Origin: Bretschneidera sinensis
Lineage: Eukaryota > Streptophyta > Magnoliopsida > Brassicales > Akaniaceae
Assembly: GCA_023935145.1 (NCBI GenBank)
Contig: CM043699.1
Location: 73,489,138 to 73,553,137 of the forward strand
DNA length: 64,000 bases
Direction of reading: 5' to 3'
Below are positions 29,969 to 41,617 of the stretch, piece by piece (position 1 is the stretch's first letter; each line of letters begins with the position of its first letter). Position numbers and translations under genes: made by a program. The notes beneath the pieces were generated by a model. It was given only the letters and a program-made list of their open reading frames with translations. It was not told the DNA's origin and did no database searches.

Positions 29969-32290
29969 ATGGCGGGTAGAAGAACTTAGTAGAAATCTCA
30001 AAGCCCAAGCCAAACCAACCCACGAAGCAAAAGCCAATCCTCTATAAGAACATGTGCTCCATCAATTATACCTCCATCTTCTGCACAATATTTCAATGCC
30101 ACCGCTCGCCTAAATCTAGGTTTTAATCATGAAATTGATGAGGTAAACACTCAACTCCTAACCCTTGATGAACACTTTACTGCTCCCATACTAGATCCTT
30201 GCTTTGCTCAAGAACCTCCTGCTCAATTTTGCAATTTCTAAGGGAAATAGAAAACCTTGATTTTTTTACTGAAGAAAATAAAAAAAAACTTTGAACCGAC
30301 CCATGTTTAGATTATGATTTTATTGATTGGTCGACCAGAATACAAACTTACGAAGGAGATGTTTTGGATAATCTAGGGATTTCCATCCTACACTACTATA
30401 CTTATCAGACAAGACTCGACCTTAATTGCTACTGGTAGTCTATTTTTGGTCTTTTTCATCCAGCACTTATGTTTTTCCTTTTGAAAATTTAACTGTCACA
30501 CCCTCACATTTGGCCTCCATTATGTCTGCTGCCTTTATTGGCCAAGTCTCTATTAATGCTTGCATAAAAAATACTCAATCCATAAGATTTACATGTAGAC
30601 ACTCACTCCTCGAACAGTAGTTATGGAGATTTCTACAGAGTGCACCGAGGTTGAGAAGGAATAGAGGTAGAGCTAAAGGAATTCAAAGCTTTTTTCCTTT
30701 ACTAGTTATGCAAGCTTACCCTTTGCGTGTCTTCCTAGAAGATAGTGAAAGAATACTTGCCAGGAGTGCCAAGCTGTTGACTTGAGTTCGTTTATCTTAG
30801 CTGCGTTGTATCAAGGCATTAACAAACTGGTCAGGGATATCACTTAGAAAAAACAAATCAATCCTTCTAGGCCATTGTGGATACTCCAAATGTGTCTACA
30901 CGCATACTTTCGTGAGTTCGGCTTCAAGAACATTTTAATCAAAGAAGAATTCACTTCCTTTGCTACGAGACTTACATATTGACGACCCAAAAATTGATGT
31001 ACAACTTCCATGGGTGTTTCGCTCACATGTTTAGCCAGAACTTCAATCAACCTAATAAACGTTTCATGCCCTTTGCCAAAAGAACTCATGGCCATGGTGC
31101 TTTCGTGGTGTACTTTGCTGAAGAGCCAAAAGAAGAATTGGAAGATTACAAATATCAAAATAATTTGATGAAGTCATCTAGGTAGAGACTTACACCATGG
31201 TGTCTCGACTACTCCTTAGAACAATAATTGTGGTATTGAATTATACAACCTACACTTCCGTGCCAGTCAATTCAGGCTAACTCAAGCAGTTTTTTGACCT
31301 TTGCTGTACACTTCCAATAAGAATTTCCTGGAGCGTCTCAAATTCAAAATAACCGCTTTTGTAGAGGTTGTGATCACAATGAATGATTAGTTGTCTGAGA
31401 AATTCGATAACGAATATCAACCTTATACAGAGAAACTGGACAGAACACCAACATTTGTCAACCTATGCGTCACCTGGTCGACAAATTATTTCAAAAAGTA
31501 TGAAGCAATCAGTGTGTTTAACAAGTTGTGTGGTGGACTTCCCAAAGAGATTCAGGCAATTGGTAGCATTATTACCATTTACAATGAAACAAAAGATCGA
31601 TTAAGCCTACCATCAAACAATAAATCTTCCTCAAAAGGTAGTCTCTATAACTCAATTGCGAAATTTGAACAATTCTATCACATTAAGTTTAAACCAAATG
31701 CCTTGGCCAAGACTGAAGTGAAGAGAATAGAAGCTTTAGAAAGGATGACCCCAAAATTAATGGAAGAATGTAAGAAACAATTCAAAAGCCACCGTTTGAG
31801 CTGTAAGAACAATCCCATATCCTATCAAACATTCAAAGATTTATACTTCAAAGTCGTGCTTCTAGAAACACCAAAAGTGACATTTGGAATAGCTGACAAA
31901 ATATGCTATTTATCTTATCTACTTGTCACCAGCACGGACTATGACTGGACTGACAAATTATCGTATTTAGAAGAGGCTGTTAGAATTGTACGGTATCCAC
32001 CATACCTGGCCGAATTTAGTAGAGATAGTATACTTCATTAAAATTGCAAATCATCCTAGAAAATCAATCATTGCATCTGATTTCCTAATTATCTCCATTT
32101 CTCTATAACAACTGCCTTTCCTACCAAGATTCATGATCCAACACCAACAACAAAGAAGTACAAAGGGAATCCTACTCAAGCGCAAGAACTTGTCATCATG
32201 GAAACCGAACCGGTTAAGGAAAAAGGATTAATAATAGCACAGATGCTGGCGAAAGACAAAAAAACAAGAGAGAAGAAAAGGAAATCTTGA
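29969..32290 (+). pseudogene. Degenerate long reading frame of unknown family (possible viral coat-protein relic)
   Basis: One protein can be followed on the plus strand from an ATG at 29969 (MAGRRT, then two stops) through coherent pieces: LNLGFNHEIDEVNTQLLTLD (to 30242), IDWSTRIQTYEGDVLDNLGI (about 30319-30440), ASIMSAAFIGQVSINACI to VYTHTFVSSA (30478-30940, with stops), NFHGCFAHMFSQNFNQPNKR (30979-31185), METHOD-like VSRLLLRTIIVVLNYTTYTS (31190-31290), NFLERLKFKITAFVEVV, and finally an open 216-codon stretch at 31391-32041 preceded by an in-frame TAG. A basic tail (KDKKTREKKRKS) may extend it to about 32290. The total is roughly 690-770 codons, with about ten stops and five frameshifts. 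I do not recognise the family. Length, AT-rich codons and position beside the pararetrovirus are compatible with an integrated coat protein of a double-stranded RNA virus such as a betapartitivirus, but this is a guess. Confidence 0.45.
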
Positions 32291-32344
32291 GAGTGCTTTT
32301 ATATGTATATATATAACACATGCAAAATCTATATCTATAAATAG

Positions 32345-33607
32345 CGGTGGTTTAAAAGGCGCTCGTGGGGCACGCCCGGGGCGAGGCTGACCAAAATCGC
32401 CCCGGGACGCCCTCATTTGGGCGTTTGAACTCCTGAGCGTTCGTCGGGGGCGTAAAAATTAAGCCATGCGCACCCGCACAAACACCCTTGAATTTTTTTT
32501 AAAAAACCTAAAATTTAGAAAAAAATACAAGTTAAAAGGGTCGAACCCATGACCCGGGAGGAAAACGACGTCGTCACCGCGTATAGCTCTACTTTCTGGC
32601 GCTTTTACCTATCCTCCGTGGTCTTCGATGGGCCCACACCGGCAACGAACTTGAACCATCGGATCTCCATCCTACGCCTCCTCGCTGCTCGTGAGCTAGG
32701 CTAGGACGACACTGATCCCTCGCTGTCCCTCACTACTCCGTAGCAAATCTCCGGCATATCGACAAATTAAAACAACTTTTTTCTAAGATCAAAATTCTCT
32801 CCGTTTCTAAATTGATCAAATCTCTAACTCATTTCTTGAATTTTTTTAACTTTCAACATTAAGAATGTTTATTGGATCGTCACGAAACGAAAATGAAGCA
32901 ATGAAAGGAAAGAGAGACTGCACCCGTGCTAATGAGAGAAACTTTTATAAGGGAGGACTAATGAAATGGAAGGGAATGCCTTTTTTGTGCTCAAGCTGTC
33001 AAGTACTAGAAACGGGCAGCTGCCCCTCACCTTCCCAGGCAGACCAAACAAAGGTTACTATTGTGCGTGACATAGTGCTCGTTTGCCTAAAATAACAAAT
33101 CTCCACCGTCGATCTCCCTCTAAATCAGCCACGTGTATAGTTGAACCAGAGAACGAGGAACGTGGCACAACAATATCTAAACACAGCTAGCAATTGTCAG
33201 TGCTCACATGGGAGAGAGAAAGCAAAGTGAGGTGAGCATCAGCTGTTTTATAGCCCATTTTGATTGATTGGCAATGTTTCCTTAATTAACTGAAGATTTT
33301 TGGAATATCAAGCTTGTAACCCAATTTAATTTTGAGCATTGGTATTGACTATTGGTTGCATATTCATATTATTGTTTGTTGGTTATTTGATTTTTGTGTA
33401 AAAATATTTTGATAAATATTCATTTATAGGTCTTAAGTTAGTAAAGTTTATTGATAATTAATTTATTTATATTATTTCAATTTTTTAGTATTTTTGTAAT
33501 TTAATTAATATTATTTTATTTAAAACGCCCCAACGTTTCAAAAGGCTTACGCCTCGCCTCATTGAGGCAAAACGCCTCGCTCAAGGCTCTTGCCTCTGAA
33601 AACACTG
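32345..33607. mobile_element. hAT-like non-autonomous DNA transposon
   Basis: The ends are imperfect inverted repeats (left CGGTGGTTTAAAAGGC; right, reversed, CAGTGTTTTCAGAGGC; 12 of 16 match) flanked by the 8-bp duplication ATAAATAG/ATAAATAT (32337-32344 and 33608-33615, 7 of 8 match). Both sub-termini are rich in GGCGAGGCG-type words, as in many plant hAT elements. The 1263-bp interior has no transposase. It contains a GC-rich left third, including GGGTCGAACCCATGACCC, and an AT-rich right part. Confidence 0.65.
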
Positions 33608-33615
33608 ATAAATAT

Positions 33616-34364
33616 AACTATTTGAAAGGATTTTTTTAGAAGTGTTTATATGATGCCATGTGTCCAAGTTTTTTAATTTTAGCACATGAAACTACATAGT
33701 TTTGATTTTATATTTAATTAAAGATATAAATCCCAATCCATAAACTCTTAAAAGGCTAAAATAATAAAGTCTAATAAAAGTAGTATTGCTTTTTATAATT
33801 AATTGAGATATAAAGTACAATCCATAAATTCTATAAAACTTAATAAATTAAAACTAAATGTAATTTTTTAAAATAAAATTTCAATATAAAAGAATCTAAT
33901 CAGTTTGATAGTTAAATTGTAAAGTAGCTTAAATCTATTGATAAATATAACTATTTCATAAGATTCTTTTTAATGAGGCTAATTATTTTAACATGTGTTT
34001 TATTTTTTAATCTGTCAAAACTACATGATAGATATTTTAATAAAAAATAATAAACAATAAAATTTGCATTTAATGGGAGAATGAAGAGTTACATAAAGTT
34101 GCACAATTATTGTAACTTCATTTACTACTAACCCCTGACTCTCTAAGCCTAGATATAAGGTTTGCATGAGAGTGTTTTAGACACACATCAACTCATACCT
34201 GAAGCCATTTTACTCTTACATTGGTTTTTATTCTCATTTTGTTGTTATTTTTATTTTTTCAGGCAAAGAAAGGTATCTTTTGTGGAGCTTTAGTTTCTCT
34301 TTTAAGTGCAATAATGTGAGAGCTATACGACATAGTATAGCTGGGGTGTTGTATCTTGGAGGTG
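33616..34364. other. AT-rich spacer
   Basis: I see no gene or recognisable element. It ends at the LTR-type start TGTAACGACCC at 34370. Confidence 0.5.
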
Positions 34365-34369
34365 ATAAG

Positions 34370-36650
34370 TGTAACGACCCATCTGGGTGGACCCACCCAA
34401 GATGGTGCCATCACTTTTTAGATCCAATCACGACACATATATTCAACTACTATTGAATTAATACTGAAAAATAATTAAAATTATTTGCCTAAACTCTTTT
34501 ACAAAGGACTTACAACTTTCTTTCTGTACAACTTTCAGAAAACATACAAATACTTACAAAAACGTATGTTCATATACAACTCTTTACAAATATATACAAC
34601 TGTCTATTTTCTCATTTCTTTTCTTATTTTCTTTTTATTATTTCTTTCTTTCTCTCATTTATTTTCTTAATACTATATGAGGATGCCAACCGCGAGGACT
34701 TACCTAAAACTTACTCTGAGTCTCATGTCAAGAATCTACATGTCCTGCCCATGGCCTGAAATTTATTTAATATTGAGGAATGAGTTTCACAAGCTCAGCG
34801 AATTACAATTTACTAGAAGTACTCGATTTGTATACTTCTACTCAATTTATATCATAATTCATAAATAGTTCAAATCATTTATTCATCTATAAATTTTCAT
34901 ATCATTATTTCTATTATCATATAGATATCAATTCTGAATTCATCTCATATATTTCAACCAATTTATAATTATCATCTTTGATATTATTATCATCATATTT
35001 TATCATTATCCTCATCATGAGGTTCACATTCATATCATTCATTATATGAAAATCGTGTAGATATCATATTCATCAACTTCTTATCACAACTGTCTCATCA
35101 TGAGAGTCATATTCATATCAACATTTCATAATCATTTTAATGCCTTAGCATCTCAATTAATATAAAAATAAACATGAATGCATCAATATCCTTATTTCAT
35201 CATTTCATTTCATTCTTTCTTTCACATCTCATCCATACTATCAACATATGGGTAATTCATCAGTTTTTGGGTATTCATACTAGTCTCTGGTACAACTTTT
35301 GGGGACATCTCCTAACACGTCAACATCTTTCATCCAGACTAGCCATGGTTCTAGTCTTCCTTGAGACCACACACTCCATTTCTCTAGTGGCCCCAACATG
35401 CATATGAATAACCACATACAAGCATGCATATCATAACATCATACAATTAAAAATATTTTTCTTTCATCATATAAATCAAAATCATTTCTTCTTATATGAT
35501 ATCAACTCATTTATCATATTTAATTTTCTTCTTAAAATATATTTCATCAATTTCTATCCCTTCAAGGATATAATTTCATCAACTTCTAATATATGTTCAT
35601 TTTCAATCATATCATAATTCATACTTCTATGTAATCATTCAATTTAAACATATCCCATATATTTCATCAAATTAACATGTTCATAATTATATTCAATAAT
35701 TCTTTCTCATAATATTAGTTATTTCAAGTTCATATACTTTTTCTTATTTATCTAGCTTACTAATAGTAAATTGCACTCACCATGTAGCACTTAAGCTAAT
35801 CATGGATCACCTTCTTACCTTTCCAACTCCTGTCAGCAATTTCACTAGATTGTTGCTCACCACCACTTAACCATGAAATTCTTATTAATCTCACTATTCT
35901 ATATTTTAATTTCTTTATCATGTTTTGGTTTAATTTTATGTATGTATGTTCATCTTTCTCAAATTCACTGATTTCAACAAAAATATTTTTCTTTTTGGCT
36001 TGAATCCAATCCAAATCCCTTTTTAAGAAAAGTAGAAGAACAATTCTTAAAATTGAAATCTTACAATAAATTTCTTAAACTTTTACTTTTTCAAAGCTTT
36101 ATCCTCAATTTCTTGAAATTCTTCAATCAAACAATTTCTGAGACAAGATTATAAAATCTTTCAATTTTGAAGTGTTTGCAAGCTTTTTCTAGATAGAGAG
36201 ATTTTTTTTTTCTTCAAATTATACGAAAATGATTTCAAATGTCTACAAATATATTTATATGAAAATTTTGGTATGATCGGTCGACTACATAGTCGATCGG
36301 TTGGTTACCACCAAAAATTTAAAAAACACCACTGAATCACGGGTTGGTTACCAATTGACTGGTTCATCTACTAGTCGATCGACCAGCTGACCATCAAGCA
36401 AACAGTTACACTTTCAATCAACTCCTCTACAAGTGGACCTGTCTAGCCAACCAGCCAACCACCTTTGTTTAAAACAATTCAAACATTCAAATTACCGGTT
36501 GGCTCACTAGTCAACTGGTTTGCCCCTATCAACCGATCGATCAGTCAATCGGTTGGTCACCAGTCGGCCGTACGATCGACCGATCCTTTTTTTTAAATTT
36601 GAAAAATTCATCCTTTTTTTCTTCAAAAATTTTTCTAACTCTTTTCTTCC
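34370..36650 (-). repeat. 3' LTR of G3, distal part
   Basis: From TGTAACGACCCATCTGGG to the start of copia C1. It is AT-rich, with long runs of ATTTCATATCA-type sequence. At 36270-36580 there is a cluster of GGTCGACTA, GTCGATCGGTTGG and ACCGATCGATCAG words in both orientations. Short open frames here are not gene-like. Confidence 0.6.
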
Positions 36651-37775
36651 TGTTGGAAATCACCTTAACAAGATGCCTAGGTGGTGATATTACAAACACC
36701 CAAGTCTAGAATGACTTATAGAAAGAAATACAGCAATCGAAGACAAGAACAGAAAATCAAAGAAAGAAAGAAGACAAGCAATTTGTTATCGAGGTTCGGC
36801 AATGTGCCTACGTCCCCGTGAGTTCCTCCGAACTCTCTGCACTAAATAAATGGTTCTTTACAAATATAGCAACCCTCTTCAAGAAGCTCAAGTTCTTGGA
36901 GAAACCAAGAAGAGAAGAAAGGAAGAAGATAAGAACTAACAATGCTCTCTATCTAATCTAGACTTCTCTCTCTTTACAACAAGCCTCACTACAATGAGTC
37001 CCTCTTGTGTTTGTATCTTTGCACTCTCACACAATTCTCTCATTCACACACATGTCTCACAAGTTACATTACATCACATTCTTGTGTTCTTCTATATTCT
37101 TCTATTTGAAAATGAGGCTAATGAACCTCTTTTATAGCCACCCACTTCTTGATCATTCTTGAGATTCAATCCTCACCCTTTGATCATGATTACCACTTAA
37201 TCATGGCCCTCCATCACTCCCAAGTGGTGCTGTGCGTTTTAACCTTGCACCCACGCACCTAAGAGAGGGTCAAAATAAGATGTCCATGTGTGCTTTACTT
37301 TGCCTAGCACCTAGGTGCTCAACAGGGCGCGGTGCGGTGCTGGGTAGAGTCCCTTTGCACACTCTTTGGGTGGTGCGGTGCTGGTGGGGAGCGGTGCGGT
37401 GCTGGTGCGCATCAAGCAGCACACCTTCTGGATTGTGCGGTGCTGACAGATGGGCGGTGCGGTGCTGGTGCATTTCTGGAGCCTTCATTTTGTGCGGTGC
37501 GCCGCTGGTGAAGGGGTGGTGCGGCGCACACTGATGCTGTCCCTTCACCCAACTATGCGCACACTCCTTCAGCTTGTGTGCAGAGGTGCACACACTAGTG
37601 CGCCTACCCTTACCTTGCTCCAAAGTGATGCACACACATGTGTGCAGACCTTTAACTTGCTGAACTTTAATCCTCCAACATTGGTTTAGACTTTAACCAT
37701 CTTTGAACCATGTTTGGACATGTTTAAACCTTAATCATGTTTAAACCATGTTTAAATCTTAGACAAATACCAACA
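36651..37775 (-). repeat. 3' LTR of C1
   Basis: 1125 bp. Minus-strand TATA box in GGCTATAAAAGAGG (about 37123-37136). It contains GGTGCGGTGCTGG-type repeats at 37325-37520 which are mostly missing in the 5' LTR and account for the length difference. Confidence 0.9.
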
Positions 37776-37855
37776 ATCTCTACCTTCGTCTAAGCGTTTT
37801 AACCCGAACCATTGTGCAGAGAACTTCAGGATCCAAACTCATCTTGAGTCATCAA

Positions 37856-40800
37856 TTAATCAACTCCATTCCTAAGAAGTCCAAGGCAATGATTGAACCA
37901 ACTTAGAGGTAGAACCTTGGTGCCTAAATATACAGGACTTTCCTCTGTGGTCTTCTTGTCAACATGAATGCATCCTTTCGTACCATTTTTCGGAATGTAA
38001 TGATACTGAACATCCATATGCTTCGTCCCCTTATGGAGCACCAGATTCCTCCACAAGTGCCACACACTTTGGCTATCTGAAGACACCACCACCTGCTCTT
38101 TTAGAACCTCCCACTCGTCCAACAACCCTTTGCACCCCAGAGCCTCCTTTATGGCTTCCGTAGCCGCTATGTATTCTGCCCTGGTTGTTATGAGTGCTAC
38201 CACTGAGCCTTCAAATACCTCAGCAACCTCTTCCTCCCAAGCCAATGCAACTTTCCGGGATTACTCACAAATCTGCTGAGAACACCCATTGCCCAAGAAA
38301 CTCTTAAAGAGTTTCTCTCATTTTCTTGGATTATACACATCCCAAGGATCTTTTGTGTAAGGCTGAGATCTTTCCTCTTGAACTCCTCACTGAGTTGAGA
38401 TGTAAACCTTTCCATCCTCTTCCTGTTGTTCTGAACCAACAACCCATTAATGACATAGATGAGGATACTCACTATCTTCTCCACCTTGTGTCCAGGTGAG
38501 AAAGTTTTTGTGAAATCTATATCTTCTCTTCTTGTGAACCCATTCGCCACCAGCCTAGCCTTGTTCCGAACTTCATCTCCTAGAGGGTTCCCTTCTTTGA
38601 TCTTGTAAGTGCACTTACATCCCACGACTTTCTGCTTTCCTGGAATTTTCACCAATTCCCAGAAGTTGTTCTTCATCAAAGAATCCATTTCTTCCTCCAT
38701 AGCTAGCTTCCATCTTGGAGAATCCTTACATCCCATGGCATTAATGTAAGTCTCTTGTTCACTCATATCTCCTTCTGTCCAAGGAGCTACTACATCCACA
38801 GCATCTACAAACCTAAATCTTGAAGGTGGTCCGACCGGCTTTCCTTCTCGGTCCATTGTGGGCTGATAGTCCTTCCGACTTGTTGCATCAACCTCTTCTA
38901 GTTCAACCTCCTCTTGAGTTTTTTGAGCTTGGCCTTCATCCAAGGGCTCTACCTGGTCCGAACCCTCTTGCCTCCTCTACTCTACCTGAACCAAGTTCTC
39001 CTTGATGCGATGCTCCACAACTTCTAGACTGGTTTGCTCACTAGCCCCCACAGGGTTAGTTTTCTCCAAGTAGGGAAATAATAATTCATTAAAAATAAAA
39101 TCCCTATTTATAGTCAGTTTCATGCCCTTCTTTTGTAAGGACCACAACCTATATCCCTTAACCCCATCACTATATCCTAGAAATACACATTTTTTAGATC
39201 TAGGGCTAAGTTTATCCTCATTTTGATGTGCATATGCAGCACACCTAAAAGTCCTAAGGTTGTTTAATTCAGGGGGATTTCCACTCCACATCTCCATGGG
39301 AGTCTTGAGCTCTAAAGCTCTAGAGGGTGATCTATTTACCAAGGATGCAGCTCTAGCCACAGCTTCTCCCCAAAAATATTTTGGTAAACTGGATCCATTT
39401 AACATGCACCTAATGTTTTCCATAAGGGTCTTATTCATCCACTCAACAACTCCACTTTGCTGAGGGGTTTCCACAACCGTCCTATGTCTTAGAATGCCAT
39501 TTAACCTACAGAATTGATCAAGTTCTTGGTTAAAAATTTCTAAGCCATTATTAGTTCTTATCCCCTTAACTACTCTATCCATTTGAGTCTCTACCAGCCC
39601 TTTCCACACCACTAATTTATTCAAAGCATCTGATTTATTTTTGACCAAATAAACCCACACCTTTCTTGAATAATCATCAATTAAAGACAGAAAGTAAAAG
39701 TTACCTCCCTGTGTTGGTGTCCTTGCTGGTCCCCAAAGGTCCGCATGAATATAGTCAAGAATGCCCTTAGACTTGTGCACTCCGGTGTTGAAGCTGACCC
39801 GGTGTTGTTCTCAAGAACACAACACTCACAGAAATCAAGTTCCTCTACTTTGTCTCCACCAAGTAGGCCATCCTTGCTAAGAACTTGCAGACCCTCTTCG
39901 CTCATATGTCCCAAGTGAGTGTGCCAAAGGGCTGCCCTATCCATCTCGGCCATCAAGCTTGCTGCTTGATCATTGATTTCTGTCTCTCAGATTGTCTCAT
40001 AGAGTCTATCGTTTCTTGCTACCTTGATCACTACCAAAGATCCCTTGGCTACCTTGACCTTTCCTCCCTCTACTTTACATGTATACCCCATGGAATCCAG
40101 CTGCCCCAATGAGATCAAATTCCTCCTCAAATCTGGGAGATACCTCACATTCTCCAGCAGCCTTGTCATTCCATCAAACATCCTCACCTAGATGTCTCCC
40201 ATCCTCCTCACTTGGTAAGAAATATTATTCCCCAAGAAAACCCTTTCATCATTGGTTTCCTTGAAATTATTGAACCAACTCCGGTGAGGGCACATGTGAT
40301 GAGTGCACCTGAAATCCAAGATCCATTTTCTGCTGCCTTCTTGCCCCTTGCTCACACCCGAGCACACAACAAGAACATCATCATCTTGCTGTTCTGTTTT
40401 GGCAACCGAAGCCTCTCCATTCTTGGTATAGCTTCCTCCTCTATCCCTTGTCATATTCTTGCAATCTTTCTTGACATTACCCTCTTTATGGTAGTAGTAG
40501 CAACTCTTCCTCCAAATCTTAGTTTGGAATGCATTCTCCGATGGCTTTCTCTTCTACCTCTGTCTCGATAGTAGCCATGCATGCTGCTGTGCACTCTCCC
40601 ATGGCTCTCTCCTCTACCTCTGTCCCGGTAGTAGCCATGCATGCTGCTGTGCACTCTCCCATGGCTCTCTCCTCTACCTCTGTCCCAATAGTAGCCATGC
40701 ATGCTACTGTGCACTCTCCCATGGCTCTCTCCTCTACCTCTGTCCTGGTAGTAGCCATGCATGCTGCTGTGCACTCTCCCATGGCTCTTTCCTCTACCTC

Positions 40801-41290
40801 TGTCCTAGTAGTAGCCATGGTTGCTGCCATACTAAGTTGCTAGCCTTCTTTTAAAGAACAGTCCTTTACCACTTGATGCACTCCTTATCTTGGCATCAAT
40901 ATTATCTTTCAACTCTTTCTTAAGATCAAATTTAAAAGAAAAGATTCACTTCCGAAGATACCTTTTATCCGGGAGAGTCTTGGCAAGAAACAACTCATTT
41001 AGTTTTTTCCATATTGCAGCTTGATCTTTCGAGTCTCCGCACTCCCTTGTGACATTATCCGACATGTGCTAGAAAATGGTGCTGTATGCCATCTTCTTCA
41101 TCTCATTCTGTTGGTCCTCCGTGACACTTACTGGAAAAGCAACATCTTCTCCAATAGCCAAGTCCACTTTCTGTTGCACAAGAACCTCCTTGATCTTCCG
41201 CTTCCACAGGGAAAAATCTTCCTTTCCATCAAACTTTTCAGTACTGATATTTGAACCCATCTTTGCGGACAAGATCCTAAATTTATGCAA
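37856..41290 (-). pseudogene. Copia C1 polyprotein (gag-protease-integrase-RT-RNase H), broken
   Basis: Minus strand from about 41290: gag (FDGKEDFSLWKRKIKEVL), a stop, then after a roughly 570-bp internal deletion a repeat-expanded tail, a decayed zinc knuckle, protease WILDFRCTHHM, integrase (HADLWGPARTPTQGGNFYFL, IDDYSRKVWVYLV, WGEAVARAASLVNRSPSRAL) and RT (AMEEEMDSLMKNNFWELVK). RT lacks its centre: the sequence jumps from FSPG to KVEKIVSILIYVINGLLVQ, where YVDD has become YVIN, and a second deletion follows NSLRVS. RNase H ends with DSQSVWHLW and LGTKVLPLSWFNHCLGLL. It is inactive. Confidence 0.9.
40530..40825 (-). repeat. 60-bp coding tandem repeat in C1 gag, about 5 units
   Basis: Exactly 60-bp periodicity. 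Each unit encodes a 20-residue motif rich in Arg, Gly and His (SMHGYYRDRGRGESHGRVH) on the minus strand, just before the zinc knuckle. Copia C2 has three units at 50195-50375, so the number varies between elements. Confidence 0.92.
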
Positions 41291-41596
41291 TACCCATAAA
41301 TGCTTTCTTCAACCTTAAGAACACAGATCAAAGATGGATCTTAACACCATTCTTGAATCTACCTCAAGAACACGATCAAATCTTGATCTTTACACCGTTC
41401 TTGAATCACCCTCAAGAACACGATCAGATATTGATCTTAACTTCATCCTTAATTCACCTCAAGAACATGATCAGATATAGATCTTAACTCCGTTCTTGAA
41501 TCACCCAAGAAGTTGATCTTTGATTCTTGGAGTCTTAGCTCCGTCACCTTCTTGTTATTACTCTGATACCCAGCTGTGCAGCTCTGATACTACTGT

Positions 41597-41613
41597 CCAA
41601 AGCTCTGATACCA
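41597..41613 (-). other. Primer binding site of C1
   Basis: Reads TGGTATCAGAGCTTTGG on the minus strand, complementary to initiator tRNA-Met. Two further GTATCAGAG-like copies lie just inside at about 41581-41590 and 41561-41570. Confidence 0.85.
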
Positions 41614-41617
41614 CTAT

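Noticed and set aside
32540..32575. GGGTCGAACCCATGACCC as the T arm of a tRNA gene or SINE head
   Set aside because: No acceptor, D or anticodon arms fit around it; it is a self-complementary GC-rich stretch within the hAT-like element.
37232..37689. Overlapping Gly/Cys/Ala- and His-rich frames in the copia LTR
   Set aside because: They stem from GGTGCGGTGCTGG repeats; equivalents recur in every related LTR without conserved frame.
40530..40825. Regular 60-bp repeats resembling a CRISPR array
   Set aside because: There are no spacers, the units are contiguous and coding, and the organism is a plant.
40529..40843. Plus-strand 104-codon repetitive frame (VVAMHAAVHSPMALSSTS units)
   Set aside because: It is the antisense shadow of the 60-bp gag repeats of copia C1; the minus strand carries the recognisable gag.
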